Below are positions 55,705 to 63,851 of a stretch of 64,000 bases of DNA, piece by piece. The stretch is from Shimia sagamensis (lineage in GTDB: Bacteria; Pseudomonadota; Alphaproteobacteria; Rhodobacterales; Rhodobacteraceae). The stretch covers positions 310,001 to 374,000 of the forward strand of contig NZ_FXTY01000005.1 in NCBI RefSeq assembly GCF_900182745.1. The letters are read 5' to 3'. A program made the translations under genes and the position numbers. Each line of letters opens with the position of its first letter. The stretch's first letter is position 1. The notes under the pieces are model-generated. The model saw only the letters and a list, made by a program, of their open reading frames with translations, was not told the origin of the DNA and searched no databases.

Positions 55705-55993
55705 CGCAGCTTCCCGCGCCGCAAACGTGCTCAAAGAGCACCGCGAAAGCATCGACCGCCTCGATGCAATCCTTGTCTATACCTTGGGCGAGCGGTTCAA
55801 ACACACTCAGGCTGTTGGCAAGTTGAAAGCCACCCACGACCTTCCCCCGTCTGATCCGGCTCGCGAAGCGAACCAGATCGCACGCCTAGAAGATCTTGCG
55901 AAGAAGGCCGATCTGGATCCTGAATTCGCCAAGAATTTCCTGAATTTCATCATCGCTGAGGTCATTCAGCACCACAAGAAACATCAGGAATAA
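55697..55993 (+). CDS. Chorismate mutase, AroQ class
   Basis: 98 residues from a TTG at 55697 (reads TDAASRAANVLKEHRESID), which overlaps the last codons of GNAT 4. No ATG is available near the conserved start. Helical core: ESIDRLDAILVYTLGERFKHTQAVGKLK and PSDPAREANQIARLEDLAKK, with active-site Arg, Lys and Gln in the expected spacing. It makes prephenate for phenylalanine and tyrosine synthesis, complementing the monofunctional PheA at 34918-35763. The start codon is uncertain. Confidence 0.85.
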   Translation: MTDAASRAANVLKEHRESIDRLDAILVYTLGERFKHTQAVGKLKATHDLPPSDPAREANQIARLEDLAKKADLDPEFAKNFLNFIIAEVIQHHKKHQE

Positions 55994-56004
55994 CAAACCG
56001 TTGG

Positions 56005-56019
56005 ACAGGGCTGCCCTGT
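56005..56019 (+). terminator. Short hairpin after chorismate mutase
   Basis: ACAGGG-CTG-CCCTGT dyad, followed by TCTTCG. The T-run is poor, so it is a weak terminator or a leader element of rpsP. Confidence 0.35.
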
Positions 56020-56095
56020 TCTTCGACACCAACCCGCACCGCACTGGTGCACACTCATGCACCCCGGTGCACACGCCATTATAGGAGATACACCC

Positions 56096-56461
56096 ATGGC
56101 TATGAAAATTCGTCTCGCCCGCGGCGGTTCCAAAAAGCGCCCTTTCTACCGTGTTGTAGCTGCGGACAGCCGCATGCCACGTGACGGCCGCTTCATCGAG
56201 AAGCTCGGCACATACAACCCACTGCTGCCAAAAGACAGCGAAGAGCGCGTAAAGCTGGACATGGAGCGTGTTCAGTACTGGCTGAACGAAGGCGCACAGC
56301 CAACTGACCGTGTGTCCCGCTTCCTGGAAGCTGCCGGTGTTGTTGCCAAGAAAGAGCGCGCCAACCCTAAGAAGGCCGAGCCTGGCAAAAAAGCGCAGGA
56401 ACGCGCTGAAGAGAAAGCCGCGAAAGCAGCAGAAGCTTCCGAAGCAGCCGCTGAAGAGTAA
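56096..56461 (+). CDS. rpsP: 30S ribosomal protein S16
   Basis: 121 residues from the ATG at 56096 with an AGGAG site; upstream in-frame codons are leader. The core [24 protein letters not shown] is followed by the S16 fold. The C-terminus is an Ala/Lys/Glu-rich extension (about 85-121), common in alphaproteobacteria. It begins the rpsP-rimM-trmD-rplS group, split here by bluB and other genes. Confidence 0.97.
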   Translation: MAMKIRLARGGSKKRPFYRVVAADSRMPRDGRFIEKLGTYNPLLPKDSEERVKLDMERVQYWLNEGAQPTDRVSRFLEAAGVVAKKERANPKKAEPGKKAQERAEEKAAKAAEASEAAAEE

Positions 56462-56477
56462 GACGGACTGTCCCGAA

Positions 56478-57107
56478 ATGACCGATTTCACATCAGAGTT
56501 TCGGGACGATCTGCAACGGCTCATGCAGTGGCGGCGCGATGTGCGCCGCTTCCGCACCGATCCAGTGGACGAGGCACTTCTTCGGGAGTGCCTCGACACG
56601 TTTCTACTGGCACCTTCCGTGGGTCTGTCAGAACCCTGGCGTGTGATCCGCATTGAAAGCGACATGGCCCGCGCCGCCGCCCTTAAAAATTACCAAGCCG
56701 CCAACGCCCAGGCCCTCCAAGGCTACAGTGGTGACCGCGCGACTATGTATGCCAACCTCAAGCTGTCCGGCATGCAGGAATCGCCTGTGCAACTGGCGAT
56801 CTACTGTGATGACGCCACCGCCAAAGGCGCTGGCCTTGGTGCTGGCACCATGCCCGAAATGCGCCGTTACTCCGTGGTGGGGGCGATCACCCAATTCTGG
56901 CTCACCGCCCGCAGCTTTGGGCTGGGCGTTGGCTGGGTCTCCATCTTGGACCCCGACCAGCTCAACCGTGATCTGGATGTGCCTGCCGATTGGTCTTTGG
57001 TTGCTTACCTCTGCGTGGGCTATCCAGAAAGCCAATCTGACACGCCAGAACTGGCCAAAATTGGTTGGGCAGACCGCGACAAAACCCTGCCAATTCAATC
57101 CCGGTAG
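56478..57107 (+). CDS. bluB: 5,6-dimethylbenzimidazole synthase BluB
   Basis: 209 residues from the ATG at 56478. It is a nitroreductase-like flavin enzyme that destroys reduced FMN to give the lower ligand of vitamin B12. Features: [31 protein letters not shown] and [14 protein letters not shown], the FMN-binding and catalytic blocks. The Asp of the substrate lid ([14 protein letters not shown] region) looks present. It is inserted between rpsP and rimM, 16 bp after the former. Confidence 0.93.
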   Translation: MTDFTSEFRDDLQRLMQWRRDVRRFRTDPVDEALLRECLDTFLLAPSVGLSEPWRVIRIESDMARAAALKNYQAANAQALQGYSGDRATMYANLKLSGMQESPVQLAIYCDDATAKGAGLGAGTMPEMRRYSVVGAITQFWLTARSFGLGVGWVSILDPDQLNRDLDVPADWSLVAYLCVGYPESQSDTPELAKIGWADRDKTLPIQSR

Positions 57108-57186
57108 TCCAAGGCGGACAATGCCCACCCTTGCGCCTCACCGCGCAATCATGGAAAACAGGCTCAAGCAAAGCAAAGGCTGCCCC

Positions 57187-57705
57187 ATGAGCGATACTTC
57201 TTCTGATCTCATCTGCGTTGCCGCCATTGGTGGCGCATATGGTGTGCACGGCGACGTCCGTCTCAAAAGTTTCACCACCGAAGTTGATGCACTGGAAGAT
57301 TACGCCCCCCTGCTCACCGAGGACGGCGCTTTTGAATTCACCATCGACATTATCCGCGCCATTAAAAACGGCCTTGCTGTGCGCCTCTCCGGCATCGCAA
57401 CCAAAGAGCAAGCCGACGCACTCAAAGGGGTGAAACTCTTCGTGCCCCGTGACCGGTTGCCAGAAGCTGATGACGATGAATACTACTACACCGATCTGGT
57501 TGGCCTAGAAGTGCGCGACACCGGCGGCAACATCCTTGGGTCTGTGAAATCCGTGCAAAACCACGGTGCCACCGACCTTTTGGAAGTGAAGCCTCCCAAC
57601 CACTCAGAAACCGTGCTTGTACCTTTCACCATGGCCGTGATCCCCACGGTGGATATTGGCGCAGGCCGCATCATCGCGGACCCTCCTGAAGGCTTGTTTG
57701 GCTGA
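57187..57705 (+). CDS. rimM: 16S rRNA processing protein RimM
   Basis: 172 residues from the ATG at 57187; an in-frame ATG 36 bp upstream is possible. The N-terminal RimM domain ([23 protein letters not shown]) is followed by a PRC barrel ([18 protein letters not shown] and [12 protein letters not shown]). It helps mature the 30S head with S19. It lies 80 bp after bluB. Confidence 0.94.
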   Translation: MSDTSSDLICVAAIGGAYGVHGDVRLKSFTTEVDALEDYAPLLTEDGAFEFTIDIIRAIKNGLAVRLSGIATKEQADALKGVKLFVPRDRLPEADDDEYYYTDLVGLEVRDTGGNILGSVKSVQNHGATDLLEVKPPNHSETVLVPFTMAVIPTVDIGAGRIIADPPEGLFG

Positions 57706-57709
57706 TCCC

Positions 57710-58510
57710 ATGCGCCTTTTGATCCACAGTGGTTTTCACAAAACCGGCACCACCAGCCTGCAATACGGCCTGCAACACAATCGCAAGCTGCTCGCGCCAC
57801 ATATCCGCATTGTCCTCTTCAATGACATCGCCCCCGTGGTAAACGCCGCACGGGATTTTTCCGCGGACTGCTCTGCCGACAAATTGCGCCGCTTTTGCAT
57901 GCGCCTGCACAAATACCTAAAGACGCTCGACGCTGACGACCCACGCCCCGTTGTGATCAGCTCCGAAGACCTCTGTGGCCACATGCCGGGCCGCGAGGGT
58001 CTCACCAGCTACACCGCCGCCCCCATCCTGATGCGCGCACTGACCATGACCACGCTGGAAACTCTGGGCCCCGACACAGATCTGCGCGTCATGCTGTCCT
58101 TGCGGGCACCGGAAAGCTGGCTCAAAAGCTGCTACGCCCAGCATTTGCGGGTGATCCGCATGACCGACCCGTGGGAGGTCTATCAACAGGCCTACACAGA
58201 CTCCGCCGACCTCAGCGCCATCGCAGATCGCGTGGAAGCGCAGATCGGAGATGTGCCCCTCATTCGCGCGCCTCTTGAAGACAGCAAGTCTCAACCACTT
58301 GGCCCGATGTCACCTCTGCTTGAGGCCTTGGACCTGCCATCCGATGTGCTTGCCAACCTCAAACCCTCCGCACAGGCCAACCCCAAAGACCCCAAAGAAC
58401 TGCAAGATCTGTACCTGGAGGCCAACCAGTCTGACATGTCCAACAAAGATGTGCGTGACGCCAAAGTTGCAGCTCGGCGCATCTGGATGGAAAACTGCTT
58501 CCCGGCGTAA
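57710..58510 (+). CDS. Sulfotransferase-like P-loop protein
   Basis: 266 residues from the ATG at 57710, 4 bp after rimM. The N-terminal PAPS phosphate loop is visible in LIHSGFHKTGTTSLQYGL. A SSEDLCG motif and the 3'-phosphate region SLRAPESWLKSCYAQHLR suit sulfotransferase family 3-like enzymes. It could sulfate a cell-surface or other acceptor; the acceptor is unknown. It is unusual between rimM and trmD. Confidence 0.8.
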   Translation: MRLLIHSGFHKTGTTSLQYGLQHNRKLLAPHIRIVLFNDIAPVVNAARDFSADCSADKLRRFCMRLHKYLKTLDADDPRPVVISSEDLCGHMPGREGLTSYTAAPILMRALTMTTLETLGPDTDLRVMLSLRAPESWLKSCYAQHLRVIRMTDPWEVYQQAYTDSADLSAIADRVEAQIGDVPLIRAPLEDSKSQPLGPMSPLLEALDLPSDVLANLKPSAQANPKDPKELQDLYLEANQSDMSNKDVRDAKVAARRIWMENCFPA

Positions 58511-58588
58511 CTGCCCTGTTTTCACTGGACCCGCCCCGCATTTTACGCCACAGACCAGCCCAACCCGTGATCCTAGGAAGGCCCGCCC

Positions 58589-59386
58589 ATGTCTGACAAA
58601 TCCAAATCCCATGGCCGCCTGTCCATCTCCACGTCGTTTAAGCCACGCGAGCTTGTCACACATAACCCACGCCTCGCCGGGGTTTGGACCGCCCGCATCA
58701 TCACGCTGTTCCCGGATGCCTTTCCCGGTGTTTTGGGCGAAAGCCTCACCGGCAAGGCGCTCAAAGATGGCAAATGGCAACTCGAAACCACCAATCTGCG
58801 AGACTTCGGCCTGACCAAGCACCGCAATGTGGACGACACACCCGCAGGTGGCGGTGCCGGAATGGTGCTGCGCCCCGACGTGCTTGGCCCCGCCATCGAG
58901 CACACCATGCGCGGCGCGCGCGGCAACTGGCCACTGGTCTACCTCTCCCCACGCGGTCGTCGGTTTGACCAAAAGATGGCCCGCGCCTGGTCTCAAGCGG
59001 ACGGTGTCACCATGCTCTGCGGCCGTTTTGAAGGCGTCGATCAGCGTGTGCTCGACCATTACAACATTCAGGAAGTCAGCCTTGGTGATTTTGTCCTGAC
59101 CGGCGGCGAAATCGCCGCGCAAGCGATGATCGACGCCTCCGTGCGCCTGCTGCCCTCCGTGCTGGGAAATGCGGACAGCATCGAGGAGGAAAGCCACTCC
59201 AACGGCTTGCTGGAACATCCACAATACACCAAGCCAGCCGAGTGGCAGGGCCGCAAAATCCCGGATGTGCTGATGTCGGGTCACCACGGCAACATCGAAA
59301 AATGGCGCCGCGAAATGGCCGAAGAGATCACCAAGGCTCGCCGCCCAGACATGTGGGCCACATTTAAAGGTGACAAGGACAGGTAA
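58589..59386 (+). CDS. trmD: tRNA (guanine-N1)-methyltransferase TrmD
   Basis: 265 residues with an AGGAAGG site. It methylates G37 of tRNAs. The trefoil-knot SPOUT motifs are present: LTKHRNVDDTPAGGGAGMV, YLSPRGRRFDQ, CGRFEGVDQRVLDHY and EVSLGDFVLTGGE. The first about 30 residues (KSKSHGRLSISTS) are an extension common in Rhodobacteraceae. Confidence 0.96.
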   Translation: MSDKSKSHGRLSISTSFKPRELVTHNPRLAGVWTARIITLFPDAFPGVLGESLTGKALKDGKWQLETTNLRDFGLTKHRNVDDTPAGGGAGMVLRPDVLGPAIEHTMRGARGNWPLVYLSPRGRRFDQKMARAWSQADGVTMLCGRFEGVDQRVLDHYNIQEVSLGDFVLTGGEIAAQAMIDASVRLLPSVLGNADSIEEESHSNGLLEHPQYTKPAEWQGRKIPDVLMSGHHGNIEKWRREMAEEITKARRPDMWATFKGDKDR

Positions 59387-59458
59387 CCAAGTCCTTGCAC
59401 GACCGCCCCTGTCCATGTTTTTGTTCGCGCATAGTATTTTTGCACAGGGACCACAGAC

Positions 59459-59794
59459 ATGGCCGCCAAATTCGAGCTCTACACCGACAAAGCTGGTGAA
59501 TTCCGTTTCCGACTAAAAGCAGGCAACGGCGAGAACATCCTCGCCTCCGAAGGCTACAAGCAGAAAGCCAGCTGCGAGAACGGTATTGAATCCGTAAAGA
59601 AAAACGCCGGTGAAGATGCGCGCTACGAGCGTAAGGAAACCGCATCTGGAAAGTTCATGTTCAACCTGAAAGCCACCAACGGTCAGGTTGTCGGCACATC
59701 CCAGAGCTACACCAGTGCCTCTGGCCGCGACAACGGCATCGAAAGCGTCATGCGCAACGCCCCTGACGCTGCTGTGGTCGAACTCGACGACTAA
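59459..59794 (+). CDS. DUF1508 (YegP-like) tandem-repeat protein
   Basis: 111 residues made of two DUF1508 repeats: AKFELYTDKAGEFRFRLKAGN and a second beginning RKETASGKFMFNLKATNG. Each holds the family SEGY or SQSY and NGIESV motifs. The function is unknown; it is often stress- or stationary-phase-associated. It has its own terminator. Confidence 0.9.
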   Translation: MAAKFELYTDKAGEFRFRLKAGNGENILASEGYKQKASCENGIESVKKNAGEDARYERKETASGKFMFNLKATNGQVVGTSQSYTSASGRDNGIESVMRNAPDAAVVELDD

Positions 59795-59815
59795 GCCTCA
59801 TTAGAAAGTCTTGAG

Positions 59816-59844
59816 AAACGCCAGGGCTCACCCTGGCGTTTTTT
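59816..59844. terminator. Intrinsic terminator after the DUF1508 gene
   Basis: Perfect 11-base arms (AAACGCCAGGG / CCCTGGCGTTT) with loop CTCA, and a T-run. It separates convergent genes. Confidence 0.93.
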
Positions 59845-59850
59845 ATTGTG

Positions 59851-60924
59851 CTATTGCGCGCTGACAAGTTCAGCCGCGACAACTTTGATCACGTTGGACC
59901 GCAGCGGCCCCAACCGGCACGTATCCTGTATCCCCGCATCTTGGCAAAACCGCGCGAGGGCTTGAATGGTGCGCTGGGTCAGGTAGCCGTTGGTCCGACC
60001 TCGGTAGTACCCCCGGTCTCGCAGCCTCTCTTGCAGCACGTGGACAAAGGCATTTTTGTCCAGCCGTGACACCAGATAAAACGCCCGGCCACGCTGGTCT
60101 TCCGGCACCTGCCCCACAATGTGCACAGCGGACTGCCGAAACTGATCATCACTCTCAATGTCATAGGCCAACCGCAAACTCTGATCCGCCCAAACCTTTG
60201 CGCGCAAGCTTGGGTGCGCCAACATCTCTGCCCGCAACGCCTGATTTTCCTCCGCCGGGTACTCCTGCCAAAGTTTCAACAACCCTTCTGCGGCCTTCCC
60301 GGCGCGCTTGTCGCTGTTGCCACGTGCCACGGAAATCAACGCCGCTTCCAAGTTCGAGCCGGTCATTTCAAACGCATCCCCACTCAGTGATCCACGCAGC
60401 ATTGTCAGCATTGCGGGAACGTCATGTTCCGCAGCCAGGGCCGCAAGCTCCGATCGCGCCACATCCCGATCAGACGCCGCTCCAAATCGGCCTTCATAGT
60501 GAAGCACAGCGCGCAATGACCGTGCTTTCTCGATCCCAGCAGCAGCGCCCGCATTCAATTGCTCAAGCGCAGCCTGAGTTTGCCCGTCTGCCATCAACAG
60601 CTTCGCATAAGACGTCCGCGCACCATCACGACCACCTGCGATGGCCGCCTGATACCACGTCGCCGCATCTGCGCTACTGGGCACGGTGCCAATGCCTTTA
60701 AGGTAGTAGTATCCCAGCTTGGCTTGCGCGCGACCGTAACCACTTTCGGCCAAAGCCGTCATCATCTCAAAGGCCGCACCGGTATCGTCGCCAAGTCGAA
60801 GTGCCTCAGCCTGCGCATAGAGCTCTTTTTCCGTCAACTCGGTTGCTGGTGAATTGGTTGTGGCCAGCACAGGTGTCGCCAAAGCCGCACAAACGGATAG
60901 TGCCAAAAATACGTGTCTGGTCAT
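59851..60924 (-). CDS. Exported Sel1-repeat protein with peptidoglycan-binding-like C-terminus
   Basis: 357 residues. The signal peptide (about 1-21, LATPVLA) exports it. Sel1-type helical repeats run from about 35 to 115 (YGRAQAKLGYYYLKGIGTVP). A further helical stretch follows. The C-terminal block VLQERLRDRGYYRGRTNGYLTQRTIQALARFC resembles a peptidoglycan-binding domain 1. It is a likely periplasmic cell-wall-interacting scaffold, function unknown. It lies next to a GH25 lysozyme on the same strand. Confidence 0.8.
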   Translation of the reverse strand: MTRHVFLALSVCAALATPVLATTNSPATELTEKELYAQAEALRLGDDTGAAFEMMTALAESGYGRAQAKLGYYYLKGIGTVPSSADAATWYQAAIAGGRDGARTSYAKLLMADGQTQAALEQLNAGAAAGIEKARSLRAVLHYEGRFGAASDRDVARSELAALAAEHDVPAMLTMLRGSLSGDAFEMTGSNLEAALISVARGNSDKRAGKAAEGLLKLWQEYPAEENQALRAEMLAHPSLRAKVWADQSLRLAYDIESDDQFRQSAVHIVGQVPEDQRGRAFYLVSRLDKNAFVHVLQERLRDRGYYRGRTNGYLTQRTIQALARFCQDAGIQDTCRLGPLRSNVIKVVAAELVSAQ

Positions 60925-61033
60925 CTAAGCCTCCTGTTTCAGGTGCCTTTCAACCTGCCACGGATATCGCCCTCAACAGCTTGAACACGCGCATAGCGGC
61001 CCCGCGCAAAAGGATAGCGCCTCCGCCTTTTGA

Positions 61034-61861
61034 TCAGCGCCCCTCCCGCCACCGCACCCAGGCTTCTGGACTGCCGCGAAACACATTGATGTCCACCTTG
61101 CCTGCAATCCCGGACACAAGACCCGTTCCGGTGTATTGCCAAAACGTCCACCGAGTACCGGGGTAGATCTGCTGAGGATGCCCCGCCACGGTGCGCAACC
61201 AAAACTGCGTACCGCCTAGGCTGCCAATCCCGGTGTCGTGAAAGAAATCCACCGTGGTGTAAACAATGGGCCGCCGCCCGTAGTGCGCCTCCAAAATCGA
61301 CAGGAATTTGCGCGCTTCACTGCGCACCTTGCTGCCACTGGGCCGCAACCGACATGTGCGCGACTGCGGCGTCCACTCCATGTCCAACACATGTGGCAAC
61401 GGCGCCCCACGCGGCACATTCTTGATAAACCACGCGGCCTGCTCTTCCGCCGGACGACAGAAATAATAGTAGTGATATCCCCCCCACGGCACGCCCGCAG
61501 CGGCCGCGCCTCTGCGATGTGTGTCAAACATCGGGTCCGCCAGATCACCGCCCTCAGTGGCCTTCAGATAAGCAAAACTGACCCCGGACCGCCGCGCCTC
61601 GTGCCAATTGATGTCTGTCTGCCACCGCGACACATCAATCCCATGCACGGGATATGTGGATGGCGGACGCCGGTCCCACTCATGCGGATCCGCATCGCCA
61701 TACTTGGGATATGTAACAATTTGCGCCGCCAAAGCCTGTACCCGCGCCGCCTCGTCAGCCGCCGCGTTCGCGGCCGCCTGCGCCGCCGGGTCATCGGGCA
61801 CCGACCGCCCACAGCTCGCCACCACCATCAATGCCAAAATTCCTGTCTTAAATACTCGCAT
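61034..61861 (-). CDS. Glycoside hydrolase family 25 lysozyme, lipoprotein
   Basis: 275 residues from the ATG at 61861. A lipoprotein signal ends VVAS-Cys17. It has the GH25 catalytic fold: GIDVSRWQTDINW (Asp75), SFAYLKATEGGD, GGYHYYYF, catalytic Asp159-Met-Glu161 and WQYTGTGLVSGIAGKVDINVF. It cleaves the MurNAc-GlcNAc bond. It is probably periplasmic and membrane-anchored. It lies 109 bp upstream of the Sel1 gene on the same strand. Confidence 0.93.
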   Translation of the reverse strand: MRVFKTGILALMVVASCGRSVPDDPAAQAAANAAADEAARVQALAAQIVTYPKYGDADPHEWDRRPPSTYPVHGIDVSRWQTDINWHEARRSGVSFAYLKATEGGDLADPMFDTHRRGAAAAGVPWGGYHYYYFCRPAEEQAAWFIKNVPRGAPLPHVLDMEWTPQSRTCRLRPSGSKVRSEARKFLSILEAHYGRRPIVYTTVDFFHDTGIGSLGGTQFWLRTVAGHPQQIYPGTRWTFWQYTGTGLVSGIAGKVDINVFRGSPEAWVRWREGR

Positions 61862-61953
61862 AACACACCAGACCCAAACCATTGCGCCCCCTCAGTAAAC
61901 TGAGAGAGCGCGTCTTTTTGCAAGCAAAGCTTTCGTCAAAAGCGGAGCCTCGC

Positions 61954-62343
61954 CTAAGCCGCCTTCTTCGCCGCCAAAAACGCTTCCTTCGCCTGATGGC
62001 CTTTGAGCGCCGGCAATCCAATCGCATGCACGGTCAGAACACCCAGCTTATTGAGCGCTGCAAACACCAACGCATCTAGGAACCAGGCCAAGGGCGTGCC
62101 GAAACTGCCCCAAAACACGGGCATGTCCGCAAAGCCATCAAATAGGTAGTTTCCAGTAGCCGCATGCACCCCAAGCCCAATCCAAAACCCTGCACAATAG
62201 GGGCAGCGCCATTGTTCATACAGAGATTGCAACGGGTGCGGCAGCATCCTAAGGCCCCGCGTGAACCATGTACCCCAGTGCGGCAGATGCTCCCAAAACA
62301 GCTGATGAATCGCTATTCCAAGCAATATGTTCTCAATCACCAT
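61954..62343 (-). CDS. Membrane protein with CPYCAG motif, likely MarR-regulated
   Basis: 129 residues, not recognised. Hydrophobic segments lie at about 3-17, 50-66 and 80-98. The central WRCPYCAGFWIG is a Cys-Pro-Tyr-Cys pair at a membrane edge, like a thiol or metal site. The C-terminus is basic and Ala-rich. It lies 73 bp after the MarR gene on the same strand, with an operator-like palindrome at 62361-62377 just before its ATG, so it is the probable target of that regulator. Confidence 0.7.
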   Translation of the reverse strand: MVIENILLGIAIHQLFWEHLPHWGTWFTRGLRMLPHPLQSLYEQWRCPYCAGFWIGLGVHAATGNYLFDGFADMPVFWGSFGTPLAWFLDALVFAALNKLGVLTVHAIGLPALKGHQAKEAFLAAKKAA

Positions 62344-62360
62344 AATCGTTTCCTTTTCAC

Positions 62361-62377
62361 TTAGTTAGGCTAACTTA
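62361..62377. promoter_or_regulatory. Predicted MarR operator, copy 1
   Basis: TTAGTTAGGCTAACTTA, an imperfect dyad (AGTTAG-G-CTAACT) 18 bp before the ATG of the 61954-62343 gene. It matches copy 2 (62824-62840) in the pattern TTAGTT-N-GGC-N-AACT. Confidence 0.65.
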
Positions 62378-62416
62378 CTTAAAAGCCAAAGTTTGCCGTT
62401 ACGCCGGCCCGCCTCG

Positions 62417-62812
62417 CTACAGGCTCGGCATGTCTCCGAGTTCCTTTTCCAATTTTGTCGCAATCTGCTCATACACCCGCGCGCCCCGGGCCAGTTTCAT
62501 CTGACCTTCCGGCGTGAGCACAATATGCTGCGCCCGCGCATCCATCATACATTGAAACCGCGAAACCAAATTCCGCGCCTCCAATTTGGCAATCATGGTG
62601 CTGGCACTGGCTTTGGTCACCCCCAAAGCCTCCACAATATCTTGCAAATGCTGGCCATGTTTGTCCTCATAGCGCTGCAAGTCTGCTTGCTCCTGCACGG
62701 CGCTCAAGTATTCAAACTCACTGAAACTCAACGCCAAGTCCCGCGCCGCTTTGGCCCAGGCCCGATGGCAGGACTGATGCACTTTCTGCAGTTTCTTGGC
62801 GAGGTCAGACAT
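62417..62812 (-). CDS. MarR-family transcriptional regulator
   Basis: 131 residues. The winged HTH is HLQDIVEALGVTKASASTMIAKLEARNLV, and the wing is VLTPEGQMKLARG. Helical N- and C-termini form the dimer. One Cys in the N-terminal helix (QSCHRAW) and one before the wing (RFQCMMDA) could sense oxidants. Copies of a shared dyad lie before this gene (62824-62840) and before its downstream neighbour, indicating autoregulation and control of that neighbour. Confidence 0.9.
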   Translation of the reverse strand: MSDLAKKLQKVHQSCHRAWAKAARDLALSFSEFEYLSAVQEQADLQRYEDKHGQHLQDIVEALGVTKASASTMIAKLEARNLVSRFQCMMDARAQHIVLTPEGQMKLARGARVYEQIATKLEKELGDMPSL

Positions 62813-62823
62813 GTGAGTCCCAA

Positions 62824-62840
62824 ATAGTTCGCCAAACTAA
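62824..62840. promoter_or_regulatory. Predicted MarR operator, copy 2
   Basis: On the minus strand TTAGTTTGGCGAACTAT, 12 bp before the MarR ATG. It aligns with copy 1 at 13 of 17 positions, including all of TTAGTT, GGC and AACT. Confidence 0.65.
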
Positions 62841-63118
62841 CTACCTAAATCATGTCACCCTGTCAAACCCCTTGCACGCTTGGGTCATCTGCCCTAAACA
62901 CCGCTTGTCCGCGTCTCATATGAGTCGTTCGGACGTGCTGTGCATTGCATGTATCCTCGGTTTCTTCGTCGAAGATGGCAAAAAATCAGCGCAAGAAGAC
63001 AAGAAAAGACGACCTGACCCTCTGGCGGGCGCTGCGGCGGACCCGGAAGAAGACCAAGAGTTCTGAGGTGCATCAAACCTTTGTGGATATAACCACAAGC
63101 ATCATAGGAGATGATCCA
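62841..63118. other. Leader region of rplS, no assured gene
   Basis: About 280 bases between the MarR operator and rplS. On the plus strand the rplS frame stays open back to 62945 and codes a very basic stretch ([20 protein letters not shown]) from an ATG at 62975, but no good ribosome site precedes it. The true rplS start has AGGAG. I see no terminator or promoter I can name. It may hold the rplS promoter and an autoregulatory leader. Confidence 0.5.
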
Positions 63119-63493
63119 ATGGATCTGATCGCACAGCTCGAAGCGGAGCAGATTGCTGCGCTGGGGAAAGACATCCCCGATTTCAAAGCCGGTGACACCA
63201 TCCGTGTTGGCTTTAAAGTGACCGAAGGTTCGCGCACCCGTGTGCAGAACTACGAAGGTGTTTGCATCAGCCGTAAAAACGGCCACGGCATCGCTGGCTC
63301 GTTCACTGTTCGCAAGATTTCCTTTGGCGAAGGTGTGGAACGTGTGTTCCCACTGTTCTCGACCAACATCGACAGCATCACTGTTGTGCGCCGCGGTCGT
63401 GTACGTCGCGCCAAACTGTACTATCTGCGCGCCCGTCGTGGTAAGTCCGCACGTATCGCAGAAGACACCACCTACAAAGCCAAAAAAGCGTAA
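63119..63493 (+). CDS. rplS: 50S ribosomal protein L19
   Basis: 124 residues from the ATG at 63119 with an AGGAG site. The family core is [20 protein letters not shown], followed by [32 protein letters not shown] and [19 protein letters not shown]. It usually directly follows trmD; here it is separated from trmD by 3.7 kb. Confidence 0.97.
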   Translation: MDLIAQLEAEQIAALGKDIPDFKAGDTIRVGFKVTEGSRTRVQNYEGVCISRKNGHGIAGSFTVRKISFGEGVERVFPLFSTNIDSITVVRRGRVRRAKLYYLRARRGKSARIAEDTTYKAKKA

Positions 63494-63504
63494 GGAGCGG
63501 TATT

Positions 63505-63726
63505 ATGAAAGCAGACACTCATCCCGACTACCACTTCATCGACGTGAAAATGACCGATGGCACCATCGTCAAGATGCGTTCCACCTACGGCAACGAAGGC
63601 GACCAGCTGGCGCTGGACGTGGACCCTTCCGTGCACCCCGCATGGAACGGCGGCTCCACCCGCTTGATGGATGCCGGCGGCCGCGTTTCCAAGTTCAAAA
63701 AGAAATACGAAGGCCTGGGCTTCTAA
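63505..63726 (+). CDS. rpmE: 50S ribosomal protein L31, zinc-free type
   Basis: 73 residues. The start [19 protein letters not shown] lacks the Cys pair of zinc-binding L31, so it is the zinc-free form. The end [16 protein letters not shown] is typical. It lies 11 bp after rplS with a GGAG site. Confidence 0.96.
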   Translation: MKADTHPDYHFIDVKMTDGTIVKMRSTYGNEGDQLALDVDPSVHPAWNGGSTRLMDAGGRVSKFKKKYEGLGF

Positions 63727-63748
63727 GCTTAGCTCCCCTCGTAACAGA

Positions 63749-63779
63749 AAACGCCGCCTCCCTCGGGGCGGCGTTTTTT
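63749..63779. terminator. Intrinsic terminator after rpmE
   Basis: Perfect 10-base arms (AAACGCCGCC / GGCGGCGTTT) with an 8-base loop and a T-run. It lies between rpmE and the convergent gene. Confidence 0.93.
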
Positions 63780-63851
63780 GTTGGCGTCCCACATATTGCA
63801 TCAATCGATCTCATTGCCATGGCGCGGCAGATCGGTCGGAACCCGCGCCGA

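Noticed and set aside
62872-63066. 64-codon frame in the rplS leader
   Set aside because: It starts inside the MarR promoter region with no ribosome site, and its composition is unlike a known small protein.
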